Counted from the first letter of the stretch, positions 1 through 10,440 are shown. The stretch is 64,000 bases of DNA from Protopterus annectens (GCF_019279795.1 NC_056733.1:1424363917-1424427916); one strand, 5' to 3'. The notes: generated from the letters alone by a model not told the origin. Numbers and translations: made by a program.

Positions 1-1560
1 ATTTCTTCCTGTCCCCTGCATCTTGCTCTGTCACACCAACCACCTGCATGTCCTCTCTCACCACATCCATAAACCTCATCTTAGGCCTTCCTCTTTTCCT
101 GTTACCTGGCAGCTTCATCCTTAGCATCTTTTTCCCAATATACTCTGCATCCCTCCTCAGCACATGTCCAAACCAACGTAATCTTGCCTCTCTGGCTTTG
201 TCTCCAAACCTTCCAACCTGGGCTGACCCTCTAATATACTTATTCCTAATCCTGTCCATCCTCGTCACACCCAGTGCAAATCTTAACATCTTCAACTCTG
301 CCACGTCAAGCTCTGACTCCTGCCTTTTTGTCAATGCCACTGTCTCCAAGCCTGTACTTTCTTCTTCACCTCTCTTCCACACTCACCATTACTCAAAACT
401 GTTGATCCCAAAAACTTAAACTCATCCACCTTTGCCAACTCTACGCCCTGCATCCTCACCATTCCTCTATCCTCCCTCTCATTCACACACACACATTCTG
501 TCTTAGTCCTGCTGACCTTCATTCCTCTCTAGAGCATATCTCCACCTCTCCAGGGTCTCCTCCACCTGTTCCCTACTCTCACTACAGATCACAATGTCAT
601 CTGCAAACATCATAGTCCACGGGGCCTCCTGTCTGATCTCATCTGTCAACCTGTGCATCACCACTGCAAATAAGAAAGGGCTCAGAGCTGATCCTTGATG
701 TAATCCCACCTCCACCTTAAATGTATCTGTCACTCCCACTGCAGTCCTCACCAATGTCACACTACCCTCGTACATATCCTGTACCACTCTTACATACTTC
801 TCTGACACTCCCGGCTTCCTCATACAATACCACAACTCCTCTCTAGGCACCCTGTCATATGCTTTCTCTAAATCCACAAAGACACAATGCAACTCCTTCT
901 GACCTTCTCTGTACTTCTCCATCAACACTCTCAGAGCAAACATCGCATCTGTAGTGCTCTTTCCTGGCATGAAACCATACTGCTGATCACTAATCATCAC
1001 TTCCCTTCTTAACCTAGCTTCCACTACTCTTTCCCATAACTTCATACTGTGACTGATCAGTTTAATTCCTCTGTAGTTACTACAGCTCTGCACATCACCC
1101 TTATTCTTAAATATCGGTACCAAAAAACTCTCTCCATTCCTCAGGCATCCTCTCACTTTCCAAGACTTCATTAAACAGTCTAGTTAAAAACTCCACTGCC
1201 ATTTCACCTAAACACCTCCATGCTTCCACAGGTATGTCATCGGGACCAACAGCCTTTCCGTTCTTCATCCTCTTCATAGCTATCCTTACTTCCTCCTTGT
1301 AATCCACTGCACTTCCTGATTCACTATCTCCACATCATCCAACCTTCTCTGCCTCTCATTCTAATCATTCATCAGCCCCTCAATGTACTCTCATTAAGTA
1401 GATTTGTCCAAACTCTCCATATAATGCACACCACTGCCTATCCCTATATTCTCTCCACTGGCTTAAATTCCCCCACTTATTGCTGTTCTCAACTTCAGAT
1501 GCTACACTCCTTTCTTCACAAGCCTTCATCTTGCCGTGCTCTCTTTTCTCATCTCAGTCT
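1..1560 (-). mobile_element. RTE-like LINE, internal and 3' part, decayed
   Basis: Minus-strand translation gives a LINE reverse transcriptase in at least three frames. The segment from about 1307 down to 1107 carries the pre-RT motif GKAVGPDDIPVEAW. The segment 1171-503 carries [23 protein letters not shown] and the catalytic block [10 protein letters not shown]. The segment 522-331 continues with KFLGSTVLSNGE. The part below 420 reads into the C-terminal RPKRRFM-like region and runs off the window edge. Related copies are very widespread in fish and other vertebrates; I assign it to the RTE group from memory of the family, so clade placement is an inference. Frameshifts near 1107-1171 and 503-522 break it. 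A deletion near 350 removes part of the region between the GREVKKKVQAW motif and the C-terminus. Above about 1430 the match to the endonuclease-RT linker becomes faint. Confidence 0.85.
503..1171 (-). pseudogene. RTE-like reverse transcriptase core fragment
   Basis: This 222-codon frame holds the RT fingers and palm: [19 protein letters not shown] near the start, [19 protein letters not shown], then [11 protein letters not shown] (first catalytic Asp), [15 protein letters not shown], and MFADDIVIC (the catalytic Asp pair). All three catalytic aspartates are kept, but both ends pass into other frames, so the copy cannot make a full protein. It has no host context; it is the middle of the element described at 1-1560. 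Confidence 0.85.
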
Positions 1561-1619
1561 ATTCTCCTCCTCATACTCTTTGTACCTCTAATCAACTACT
1601 ATTACAAACCCACCAACCC

Positions 1620-2310
1620 AAAAAAAAAACAATAGGCAAACACCTTTACAAATACTCCATTGCCCAAGCCTAGAACAAACCTCCTAGGGACATATGTTTC
1701 ATTATTCACCCATCCCACTTTAAAGAAAAACTTAAGACTCACCTACTAAACTCCAAAATTTGTTCTTGCCAAGCCTCAACCTAATAACTTTCCTCATCCC
1801 CTCATTTATCTACCCCTCCCATACAACTAATATGTCCCAATCATGGTGACTTTTTTAAATCTCTGATACTTGCTCTGATGAATTAAACCATGAAACTGCA
1901 CCCATTTTGTACCTTTCCTCTCAACTGGACAGCCAAGAATAATAATAATATAGGAGAACCATCTGTTTAATAACGTCTTCTCTCTTGCAAACACTGTATT
2001 CTCAACTAGCAGTAACTCTGTTGTAATTTCTATTACTTCTCCCAAGTCAAATGCTGTCATTCTGTCAACTAAATTAATGTACTTGAAATGTATAAATCTG
2101 AACTCTAACCATATTGTAATGTAGTTGTATACTAGCTTCTTACCTATGCCTGTATCACCTGTAATAATACGCATTGGACTGAACTTCTTAATTGTTTTAT
2201 TATTTTATCTATTGCAGATTTTCTCCCCAGGTCTCCGCTGAAAACGGGCTCCTGGTCCAGTCGGACACTACCCAGTTAACAAATGAAATAAATAAATATA
2301 AATAAATTAT
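1620..2310 (+). mobile_element. L2-like LINE 3' remnant (K1)
   Basis: A weak C-terminal LINE-like reading (PKPRTNLLGTYVS at about 1660-1700) is followed by non-coding sequence that ends in a distinctive tail: a TTTTCTCCCC...GGTCTCCGCTGAAAA block at about 2218-2245, a CAGTCGGAC block, and an AAATAAATA-type simple end at about 2285-2310. The same tail recurs at 2539-2630, 28365-28480 and 30640-31030, which shows that it is a 3' end shared by a repeat family. Assignment to L2 rests on copy K3, where the tail follows L2-like RT. The internal part from 1800 to 2200 is unassigned. Confidence 0.5.
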
Positions 2311-2479
2311 TGTAAATATGTAATTACACTGCTACTCTGTAAAATACTACAGGTACACTGCCTTTTTTTTTGCATCTCTTGCTTTGGGTTTAACTTGTCT
2401 ATGTTTAACAGTTTATTATATCTGTCACATTGTATTATTTTTTTCTTGTCGAGTACCTACATTTCTTTTTGTAAACTAT

Positions 2480-2635
2480 GCGTTTAAAAGAGCTTTTAAG
2501 TAATTTACTTTTATGTAAACTGCTGTGCTTAATATAGCTTTTCTCCTCGGGTCTCCACTGAAAATGGGACACACAAGCACAGCTGGACCAACCCAGTTAA
2601 CAATTGCCAATAATTAAATAAATCAATAAATAAAA
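2480..2635 (+). mobile_element. L2-like LINE 3' tail (K2)
   Basis: A short second copy of the same tail: AGCTTTTCTCCTCGGGTCTC at about 2536-2556, TGAAAATGGG, a GGACCAACCCAGTTAAC block and a terminal AAATAAATCAATAAATAAA-type end at about 2612-2634. Only the 3' end is present, as expected from a 5'-truncated LINE insertion. Confidence 0.6.
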
Positions 2636-2664
2636 TTGAGGAATCCCTGGGTATTTTTGTTCTT

Positions 2665-3215
2665 GTAAGGGTACTTCCTTCAGTCCATGTTTGGATAGTT
2701 AAAGTCACCCAGGATCATGGTAAAGGGTTGAATCTTGATAGATTCGAAGAGGTCAAAATAGGCAGTTTGGGCATCTTGGGTCAGATTAAGAGGCCAGTAG
2801 CTAGCTATGATTTACAGAGGGTTCTTTTCAATAGCTAACTGCACCTGGAGTGTCGCCTGTGCATCATACTGTTTGACTAGCCTGGAGGTGTGTATGTCTT
2901 TAATATATATTGAAACTTCACCTCCCTTTGGCTTTACTACCCACAGTTTGGGGTCTGAATGTATGATAGGATGAGTAACCAGGTAAGACTGGGGTGCTCT
3001 CCGCAGCTTTGAACCAAGTTTCTGTGACTGCAAAGATGTCAGCATTTTCCAGCATTAGGAATGCTTGCAATGAGTGCAGTTTCATGTTTAGACTCCTAGC
3101 GTTTAGCAGCATGACCTTTAATTTGTGTTTTGTTGAAATTGTTATGTTTGTAATTTTAGCCTCATCACTTTTCCTAAAAAAGATCCCTGTAAGACGACTG
3201 CAACAGTGACCCAGG
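2665..3215 (-). mobile_element. CR1-like LINE fragment E (endonuclease N-terminus)
   Basis: Minus strand gives KVMLLNARSLNMKLHSLQAF, then FAVTETWFKAAES, PVLPGYSSYHTFRP, a VSIYIKDIHTSRLV stretch and finally ILGDFNYPNMD near 2690. These are the first blocks of an APE-type endonuclease as in the CR1 copies elsewhere in this window (compare ITETWF-like and LGDFNYPNIDW). At least one frameshift separates the 3259-2918 frame from the 3045-2812 frame. Divergence from copies B and C (different residues in most blocks) suggests an older or separate subfamily. It stops at about 2665 without any RT. Confidence 0.8.
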
Positions 3216-3239
3216 AAGAACATAGTATAGTGGTATATC

Positions 3240-3500
3240 ATGCACTTTGAACTAATCATTAAGAAGCAGCACGCAAAATATTTGGTTATCAGGCAGAGCT
3301 CTTCCTTCCAGTTCTTATCTACATTTGATCAAGAGAGAACTGTCAAAGGACAATTGGTTAGAGATGCCCATATGATTTTGGATTATAAGGAATGTTTGGT
3401 GGATGTGAATTTATTACAGAATTATTTAAGGAGAGAGGTTACTCCATTAATCTGTTAACTGAAATTAAAAGCAAAGTAATTTCTGGATGGGGCACTAAAT
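3240..3500 (+). mobile_element. possible Penelope-like fragment
   Basis: Two overlapping plus-strand frames read SFQFLSTFDQERTVKGQLV and then EFITELFKERGYSINLLTEI. The second resembles the PLE block between RT and the GIY-YIG domain (compare LESLFIDRGYNIELIKSIR in PLE1 at about 6700). The match is short and needs a frameshift near 3400. It could equally be an unrelated decayed repeat. Confidence 0.35.
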
Positions 3501-3589
3501 ATAGTGTGTTGCTGGGTAATGTACTCATAATCGAGGGCATTAGATATGAAAGAGGTGTTGGCTCAATGTTTTGACTTTGAGTCTTCCAA

Positions 3590-3850
3590 GATGGATGCAC
3601 ATTGCATAACGGCTTAATTCTGGCTCACCCAGTGTGAAAACAAACTTAGCAGAGAAAGCCAGTGGACTTGCATTTCTGAGTAAATTTCAGTAAATGGATA
3701 GTAAGCACACTGCCTGGATGTCAGGAAAAAAGAAATACAGATGACCTGAAGGAAAATCAGCTACAAAAAGGTGATGAAAATACACTGACTGGGAAAAGTA
3801 CTGCAGCTGCTCAGCAAAAAGAAGTGCAAGCTCCAAACATAACTTCCAGT
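3590..3850 (+). mobile_element. L1/Tx1-like LINE, ORF1 beginning (upstream part of a split element)
   Basis: This strip reads as a lysine- and glutamine-rich ORF1 start (MSGKKK and, after a frameshift, DDLKENQLQKGDENTLTGKS) and stops exactly where CR1 copy A begins. The coiled-coil-like ORF1 text resumes at 9779 with INETLKEYINSKIKRLEKM. I infer that the two pieces were one L1-like ORF1 before CR1 copy A inserted. The exact 5' limit of the element is not visible. Confidence 0.5.
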
Positions 3851-5047
3851 ACCCCTTAGGTTCATAGGTTCATACTAGGCTATCTGCCCTAGGGCATTTA
3901 TAAGCCTAGCCAGAGTGTGTTTGGCTTTCTCCACCCATTTTAAATTAATTTTGCTATGCCCTTTTTTGAGGTTAGTATACTGTGCCTCTGTCTAACAGTG
4001 ACACAGAAGTGATACCCGGGGTAAACCTATGATCTCCCATCCACTCATCAAGATTCCTCTTGAAGAGAGTCAATGAGGGACTCTGCCTAACCTGGACTGG
4101 GATTTTATTCCAGAGTGAAGGGAGCCTCTGGGTTATGAATCTGTCCCTCCAGCATGTCCTATTTATTTCAGTGCTGAGGTTCAAGTCTCTCGAGCGCATA
4201 GCTCGATGGGATTTGGATTTTCTGAGGTGCAGCATGTCCATTAATTCCGGGTTGGACATGGATTTATATGTCAGGCACAGATCGCCTCTTAGCAGGCGGT
4301 ATGCCACTGAGTAGAGCTGGAGTTTCCTTAACAGGGCACAGCATAAGGCATCTGTTTGAGCCCTTTGATCCTCTTGGTGAGGTACTTTTGGGGTCTTTCC
4401 AGTTGCTGCAGGTGTCTGGTAAGGTACATCCAAAAAGGGGCATTGTACTCAATTATGGGCCTGATGAGGGATGAGTACAGAGGCACGATGACCTCCCCTG
4501 ATCTAGATGTGAATCCCTTCATGATTAGGTGGGCTATATAAAATGTTTTTCTAACCACTTTGGCCACGTGGTTGTCAAAGGAGAGATTGCTATCAACTTG
4601 GGTCCCCAGGTCCCTAATTACTTCTTCTGTACTTAATGGATTACCACCTATGTGGTAATTTGTGGGCACTTTGTTTTTGCCAAAGGGGATGACTACACAC
4701 TTTTTGGCGTTTAGCTTGAGGCCATGGCTCTGGCACCAGTTGTCAGTTTCTATGAGGCCCTTTTGTAAGATGCTTGTGTCGGCTGGAGAGTCGATTATGG
4801 CGCCCAGTTTGCAGTCATCTGCGAACTTGGTCAGCCACAGTCCTTCCGTGTTGGCCTGTACCTCAGAGAAATATATACTGAACAAGAAACGTCCCAGGAC
4901 TGAGCCTTGTAGGACGCCACTTGTAACTGGTTTGGAGTCTGACATGGCTCCAGCAATTCTAACCATGTGGGTTCTGTCCTTGAGCCAGTTTGCAACCCAT
5001 CTAGTGACAAAGGGGTTTATATTTAAGCTGGTGAGCTTATCTATAAT
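3851..5047 (-). mobile_element. CR1-like LINE copy A, 3' half
   Basis: The 3' end is seen at 3851-3920 as TATGAACC-type octamers next to AGGGCAGATAGCCTAGTATG (minus strand). Inside are the C-terminal region (CLTYKSMSNPELMDMLHLRK, LWNKIPVQVRQSPSLTLF) at 3972-4433 and the RT palm with LTKFADDCKLG at 4328-5074; a frameshift near 4330-4430 separates them. The RT frame breaks off at 5047 in PVTSGVLQGSV and continues, after PLE1, at 8271. 4921-5047 is repeated exactly at 8271-8397. The element lies antisense within the L1-like LINE. Confidence 0.92.
4921..5047. repeat. left copy of a perfect 127-bp direct repeat (PLE1 target duplication)
   Basis: Positions 4921-5047 and 8271-8397 are identical over all 127 bases; the flanking bases differ at once on both sides (4920 C versus 8270 A, 5048 C versus 8398 G). 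The repeated sequence is CR1 RT-coding sequence, and removing 5048-8397 restores an uninterrupted CR1 RT frame. This is what a target-site duplication made by the insertion of PLE1 would look like. Confidence 0.9.
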
Positions 5048-5913
5048 CAAACAAAAAGAAATTGGTCTCACCACGATGTAAATGTTGAAATAAAACTCCG
5101 TAATTCCGTGATTGCAAAAAGGAAGTAAAACTTTATTCCATATACAAGAGAAATGATCTTCTTCAGATAATATTTTAAGTTAAAAACTCTGTCTTTTAAA
5201 CTAAAACTGGCGGGAATTTAGCTCATTAAATCATCAATTTACTAATTAATTAAATAAATCCTATCCAAACAATTCTACGTGATGTCATTCCATAGTAAAT
5301 ACAAAGAAGTTGTGTAGCATTTACTAGTTCCTTTACTATGGGAAACTTTCTTGTATAAAATAATACAATCTTTTAAAATGGCACAATCTTTTAAAATACA
5401 TATGTAGACCACTTTTAAAGCACAATTAAAACTGACCATTTATTCTTGAAAATAAGGTTACTGCTTTGACAGAAAACTATTTCAGCACACAATTCATCAT
5501 ACATTCTAATAAATATTCCATTGAAACAAGATATATATGTATGAAAACTGTGTGTATTGTCGCTACAAAAATAGATGGTTAATATAAGTATAAATATAAA
5601 TAAGTATATAAATATATAAACATAACTAAATAAATATGTAATAAATGTAGATTAATAAATATTATAAATATTATAAATACTATGAACTAAGACATATCTA
5701 TGTGTCTATGGAATCTAAATATCCTGAAGTGCCATAATTAAAGCTGGAATGACACACTGTAATCTTTGTTAAGTGAAAATATTGGAGTGTTGAAACATAG
5801 CTGTATATCTACAATTTGTATTATGTACAATTACGAAAAATTATATAAAAACTATATGAAAACTGTTTGAAGACTGTTTGTTTTCCTTTTGAAGGTGTTA
5901 AGATAATTGTGTA
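5048..5913 (-). other. PLE1 3' non-coding region
   Basis: About 860 bp between the PLE1 stop codon and the element's 3' edge. It is strongly AT-rich with runs of TATAAATA-type sequence (about 5590-5680) and has no open frame. The last 120 bp carry CTGAAGAAGATC, then TGGAATAAAG, then a GTGGTGAGACCAATTTC block; the spacing resembles the tails of PLE2 and PLE3. Confidence 0.7.
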
Positions 5914-7188
5914 TCACAATCTATTATTTAAAATAGGTTTGATAGAAACAAACTTATTTAGACCTGGAGAAAGATGAGCTCCAAGCCTAAAAATCCACTT
6001 TAACTCAGTCATAGCTAAATCATTGCTAGTATCTCCTCTTCTCTTATTCATAGAGACTACTTCTAGAATCCTAAAATAAAAAACATGATCTTTATGGTCT
6101 TTAATATGTAAAGCTAAGGCATTATTTTCACAACCTCTCTTGATTTCATAAAGATGATTATAAATTCTGTCTGTTAGCCTCCGTTTAGTGAGGCCAACAT
6201 AAAAAGCTGTACATTTGTTACAGGTTGCTAAATATATTAAGTTTTTTGTTAAGCAGGTGGCATGAAACCTAGGAATAAACTTAAAATTTAACAATGGATG
6301 AGTGTAAACTTGTTGTGATGAAATGTATGAACATCTATTACAACTCATACACGAAAAAGTACCTGTTCTATTGTTGATAGTAACAAAAGTACTATTATTA
6401 TAAATGAAAGTGTCACATAAAATATGTTTAAGATTTGGACAATTTTCATATAAAAAACTGGGCTTGTCACCTACTATATGCTTTACTAACTCATCCGTAA
6501 TCAGAATGTTCCAATTTTTACAAATAATTTTCTCCATCTGTCTCACATCACTAGTATACTTAATGACATATTTTAAAACCTTTGCTTTATTATATGTAAA
6601 CTTCCTTACAGTAGATGCACTACTTTTACTATTTCTCATGACTTTATTAGGTGTAACATCCTTTTCTATTATATCTTGTCTAATGCTTTTTATTAATTCA
6701 ATATTATAGCCTCTGTCAATAAATAAGGATTCAAGTTTGTCAGCTTCTATAATTAATGAAGTACTGGATTTACATAACTTAGAAATTCTTGTAAATTGGC
6801 TCTTGACTATGCCAGAGAATGTATGCCTTGGATGCATACTATCGAAGCTGAGCAAAGTATTGGTCCAACATGGTTTCCTATATATGGAAGATGTGATGGT
6901 TCCTTCATGGGTTAAAGTGAGAGTTACATCTAAAAAGTTTACCTTAGTTAACGAAGAGCCCATGGTGAATCTAAGATATGTCGTTGTAGTTTCTAAATAT
7001 TTTAAAAATAGTTCAAATTCAATCTGTGTGCCTTCCCATATGATTAATACATCGTCAACAAAACGTTTATAATATTTTACTTTGCTGAAAATTGGATGAT
7101 CAAATAAGTACTTCTTCTCCCAACTAAAAACTACTAGATTGGCGCCCCCATGTTTGTAAATAGTTAACATCACCAAACATAAAGACAT
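5914..7188 (-). pseudogene. PLE1 RT C-terminal half and GIY-YIG endonuclease
   Basis: Downstream half of the PLE1 protein, frame-shifted against the upstream half. It begins usefully at ANLVVFSWEKKYLF, then RFVDDVLIIWEG (the catalytic Asp pair of RT), NFLDVTLTL, and the RT thumb. A linker with clustered cysteines (FSCMSCNRC) precedes the GIY-YIG nuclease: LIYLATCNKCTAFYVGLTKR, then LTDRIYNHLYEI. The end, WIFRLGAHLSPGLN, is the usual PLE C-terminus. No stop codon interrupts these about 420 codons, so decay beyond the single frameshift is slight. The GIY-YIG domain is thought to nick DNA for target-primed reverse transcription. Confidence 0.92.
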
Positions 7189-8149
7189 TATTGTTGAGAA
7201 CCAAATCCAAAAGTTGACAGATTAGAATGACTTTATCTCCAGTAAAACTAGGTTCACTGACAAGCAATTCCCTAATGGCTTCCAGACCTACTTCATTTGG
7301 AATAGAAGTAAATAGATTTTTTACGTCCAATGTCACTAAAAGATACTTATTAGGTACCTTATCTAATCTCAATTGTAGTATACTATCCAATAGTTCATAA
7401 GTATCTTTTAAGATGGAAGGAATAGAATCCACTAGTGGTCTAAGACTGTGTTCAATGTATTTTGAAATATTGGACGTAGCCCACCCTTTACCTGAGACAA
7501 TGGGTCTCATAGGGATGGGTGTAACTTGTTTATGAAGCTTAGGTAATCCTTTAACAACCGGTATTAATGGGTGTTCAATAAAAAGGTAATTATACAAATC
7601 AATATCAATCTGTCTACAAAAAAGTAAATCATGAAGAGTTTCCTGTACAGTCACAATAATCTTATTAAGGTCATTCAAACTAATAATCTTATATGTGTTA
7701 AAATCTGAAAGTGAATCTAACATAATTGTCTCATACTCTTGTGTATTGAATATAGCAATCCCTCCTCCCTTGTCAGCAGGCCTGATAACTACTTCAGAAG
7801 TTTTCCTGAGTTTAGTTAATGATCTAAATTCAGCTGTAGAAAGATTCACATAAACAGCCCTTTTAGTATGCTTAGAAAACAGTGAATAAAAGTCTTTTTC
7901 ACATGTTTTTAAAAAACTTTCCACGCTGACAGGTGATATTGGAACAAAATTACTTTTGCGTTTAAAAGTTCTATTAGAGTCTATAGTTATTTCATTTGTA
8001 TCCTTAAAAAACACTTTCAGTGAAACTGATCTACAAAACAAACGTAAATCAAACAAAGTATCTGTTAAATTACTGCATGATGCAGGAATAAAATTTAAAC
8101 CTCTACTTAATAGTGCAATGTCCGAGTCATCCAACACCAAAGTAGACAT
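7124..8149 (-). pseudogene. PLE1 reverse transcriptase, N-terminal half
   Basis: The first ATG is at 8149 (MSTLVLDDSDIALLSRGLNF); the frame is also open upstream to the element edge, with a basic stretch RRKVRRHKKSKK. Conserved Penelope RT blocks follow in order: IRPADKGGGIAIF, IPVVKGLPKLHK, MRPIVSGKGWATSNISKYIE, and VTLDVKNLFTSIPNEVG, which carries the first catalytic Asp. The frame then reads FMFGDVNYLQTWG and ends at a stop, where family members normally continue with an AMG..FAP..AN block. That block is missing and the downstream part continues in another frame from about 7188. A deletion of roughly 30-40 bases that is not a multiple of three would explain both facts. Confidence 0.9.
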
Positions 8150-8270
8150 ATTAAAAGGCAAAACAGTCAATTTCTTGCTTTTCTTGTGTCTTCGTACCTT
8201 TCTCCTGTGAATTTGCGCTTCCTGGGTCCTCTGCTGCTTGATCGCCCCCTGTTGCGCGATACTTGTTTTA

Positions 8271-8397
8271 TTGTAACTGGTTTGGAGTCTGACATGGCTC
8301 CAGCAATTCTAACCATGTGGGTTCTGTCCTTGAGCCAGTTTGCAACCCATCTAGTGACAAAGGGGTTTATATTTAAGCTGGTGAGCTTATCTATAAT
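8271..8397. repeat. right copy of the perfect 127-bp direct repeat
   Basis: Identical to 4921-5047; see that entry. It belongs to the CR1 copy A RT frame (NPFVTRWVANWLKDRTH, reading on the minus strand). Confidence 0.9.
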
Positions 8398-9778
8398 GCC
8401 CGAGTGGGGTATTGTATCGAAGGCTTTTGCAAGGTACAGGTAGGCTGTGTGGACCACCTTCCCCTCGTCAATGGCCTTGGTGACCGTTTCAAAGAAATCA
8501 ACCAGGTTTAAGAGGCAGGATCTCCCCTTAAAGCCGAACTGGGTAGGATCCAGTGTCTGTAGGTCCCCAATATCTTTATTTATGAGGTCCATGATGATCC
8601 TTTCCATAGCTTTGCAGACCAAGCTAGTCAGGCTTATGGGGAGATAGTTTCTGGGATCCGTTGAGGCACCACCTTTGTGGAGAGGGACCACTGTTGCTGT
8701 ACGCCACTCTTTGGGTACATATCCTGTAGTAAGGCTGAGATTGAACAGTAGATTTATGTTTGGGTTTAGCTCTTCTTGGAGTTCATGTAAGACGCAGCCC
8801 AGGACACCGTCTGGTCCCATTGATGCTGTGTTTCTTGCTTTGGAGAGGAGAGCTCTTACCTGAGCATTTGAGATGTCAGGGGGGCAGCACTCTGCTGGGA
8901 TAGATATTTGCCCTTTTGGTGGGGGGGGGAGTTTGTGCTGAATCTGTCAGCTAGGATGTTGGCAATGTCTGTGGGTTCGGTGTATTTTTTGTCATTTTGG
9001 AGTAATTCTGAGCATATCTGGGAATTCCCACCCAGGTTCCTAACATAACTAAAGAAAGCCTTGTGATTATCCTTAGTGTCCTGTGCAATTTTTCTCTCGA
9101 AGCTGGCCTTAGACGATTTTATGAGTGCCCGTAGTTTTTTGCTAATACTGATCAGAGATGCCTTCCCTTTTGGGATTTTGCTCTATCATGTAGTAGCTTC
9201 CTCCTTCTATTGTATAGTTTGTTTATGGCTGGGGTCCACCAGACAGGACGTCTGCCTTTGGAGGATTGGGTCTTGGTTTTATTTGGGATTGCATGATCCA
9301 TGCATTCCTGAAGGTGTTCATAGAATGCGTTTATAAAGGATTCTGCGATCTGGGCCGTATTTTCCACAGGCCCGGGGGCTTTGAAGGATTCCACCTCGGT
9401 TTTGAGGAGTGTGAAATTTGCTTTAGAGAAGTTTTTCACTGTGGTTTTCAGGGCATGGGGTGGAGTCGGGATGTGAATATCCAGTGAGATTAGTTTATGG
9501 TCTGATCTTACCAGCGAGGGATACACTTCTGGTCTGGAGCATAGAGTCCCCATGTTGGTGATGATCAGGTCCAGTATGTTTTCCCCTCTTGTGGGAGTGG
9601 TAACAAGTTGTTCCATAGCATTTGAGTTTATAAATTCTAGGAACCTTTGGGCTAGGGTGTTGGAACTAGAGTAATGCTCCCAGTCTATGTTTGGATAGTT
9701 GAAGTCGCCCAATATAATGGTGTTTGGAGAGACCTTCATATTTTCCAGTGTTCTCAGGAAGGCCGTAAACCAGTTGCA
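8271..9778 (-). mobile_element. CR1-like LINE copy A, 5' half
   Basis: Continuation of copy A beyond PLE1. Minus strand, from 9778 downwards: endonuclease C-terminal half (IILGDFNYPNIDWEHYSSSN, RGENILDLIITNMG, VRSDHKLISLDIH), the linker RRPVWWTPAINKLYNRRRKL, then after frameshifts between about 9150 and 8820 the RT start GVLGCVLHELQEELNPNINL, GYVPKEWRTATVVPLHKGG, and LAKAFDTIPHSGIIDKLTS. The copy is truncated inside the endonuclease at about 9778, where L1-like ORF1 text resumes. ORF1 is therefore absent from this copy. Confidence 0.92.
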
Positions 9779-10129
9779 TATAGACCGGACTAAAATAAAT
9801 GAAACACTGAAGGAGTATATCAACTCAAAAATTAAAAGGCTGGAAAAAATGGAAGAAGCTTTACTCAGATGAGATGATAAAAGAGGTTGAAATGAAGAAA
9901 AAGGATGTTGGAATATGAGACTGCACAAGAAGAGAGGTTTCAAAAAGTAATAGAATTAGAGGACAGAGCACGTAGAGAAAACTTGAGATTTTCTGCTGTA
10001 CCCAAGAAGCTGGAAGGAACAGGCTGCATTCATTTCATAAAAGCACAAACAGCTGGACTGGCATTCCAGAACAGGAATTAATTGAAAAGGCACATTATGT
10101 GTATGCTCCAAGGGTTCCTATTAGAACAC
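9779..10129 (+). mobile_element. L1/Tx1-like LINE, ORF1 middle
   Basis: The plus strand reads INETLKEYINSKIKRLEKM (coiled-coil-like heptads), then ELEDRARRENLRFSAVPKK and, near 10080-10125, an EKAHYVYAPRVPIRTP-like stretch with frame changes. This order (coiled coil, LEDR.RR.NLR, EKAHR.) is that of L1-type ORF1 RNA-binding proteins. It is then interrupted by the inverted-repeat element at about 10130-10440 and continues with KPRPLIVK at about 10480. Confidence 0.7.
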
Positions 10130-10440
10130 CGAACGCTTGAAATGTTGAATGTCATTTGGTCGACACCATATGATCGACATTTCAAGAGTTCGAAGGTTAA
10201 ACGTAATGGTGCAGAATGGGAGAATTTCCCTTTTCTGCACTGAAGTGCGGTCTCGGAGTTGGTATATTTAAGTAGGGGGGTTCGGGGTATGCAGGGGGGG
10301 CTTGTCCCCCTGCTCGCACTGTTAAGGTAAGTGTTTCTTTTTTTTGTTTTTTTTTGTTTTTATTATTATATATTCGATCTTTCAAACTTCGACCATATGT
10401 TGTCGATCATATGGGATTCAAAGTTTTGAAAGTTCGAATA
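10130..10440. mobile_element. short inverted-repeat DNA element, copy M1
   Basis: An approximately 310-bp insertion in L1-like ORF1. Its ends are imperfect inverted repeats: the left arm TTGAATGTCATTTGGTCGAC...CATATGATCGACATTT pairs with the right arm read in reverse, TTGAATCCCATATGATCGAC...CATATGGTCGAAGTTT. The centre holds GAATTTCCCTTTTCTGCACT, CGGAGTTGGTATATTTA and GGGGGGCTTGTCCCCCTGC. The same central blocks occur (reverse-complemented) in copies M2 and M3 at 40471-40781 and 40838-41279. There is no coding capacity, so this is MITE-like; the superfamily is unknown. Confidence 0.7.

Larger units (their letters stand above)
5048..8270 (-). mobile_element. Penelope-like element PLE1 (RT plus GIY-YIG)
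   Basis: A 3223-bp minus-strand insertion into CR1 copy A. It encodes a Penelope-type RT (8149-7124 and 7188 downwards) followed by a GIY-YIG endonuclease (about 6400-5914) and an 800-bp AT-rich 3' region to 5048. The 3' region ends in a CTGAAGAAGATCATTTCTC block followed by GGAATAAAG at about 5130-5165, a layout seen in the tails of the other PLEs here. The coding frame is open right up to the 5' edge at 8270 without an ATG until 8149, so the element is probably 5'-truncated. A frameshift at 7124-7188 disables it. The perfect flanking repeat implies a recent insertion. Confidence 0.93.

Noticed and set aside
48..419. A 123-codon plus-strand frame
   Set aside because: It is the antisense shadow of the RTE-like LINE C-terminal region on the minus strand.
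4662..5081. A 139-codon plus-strand frame, with similar ones at 19086-19301 and 36195-36479
   Set aside because: All are antisense shadows of the CR1 RT; they recur because the LINE copies are similar.
6404..7072. Plus-strand frames of about 100 codons with hydrophobic runs
   Set aside because: Antisense to PLE1 RT and nuclease; the hydrophobicity follows from the complementary codons.
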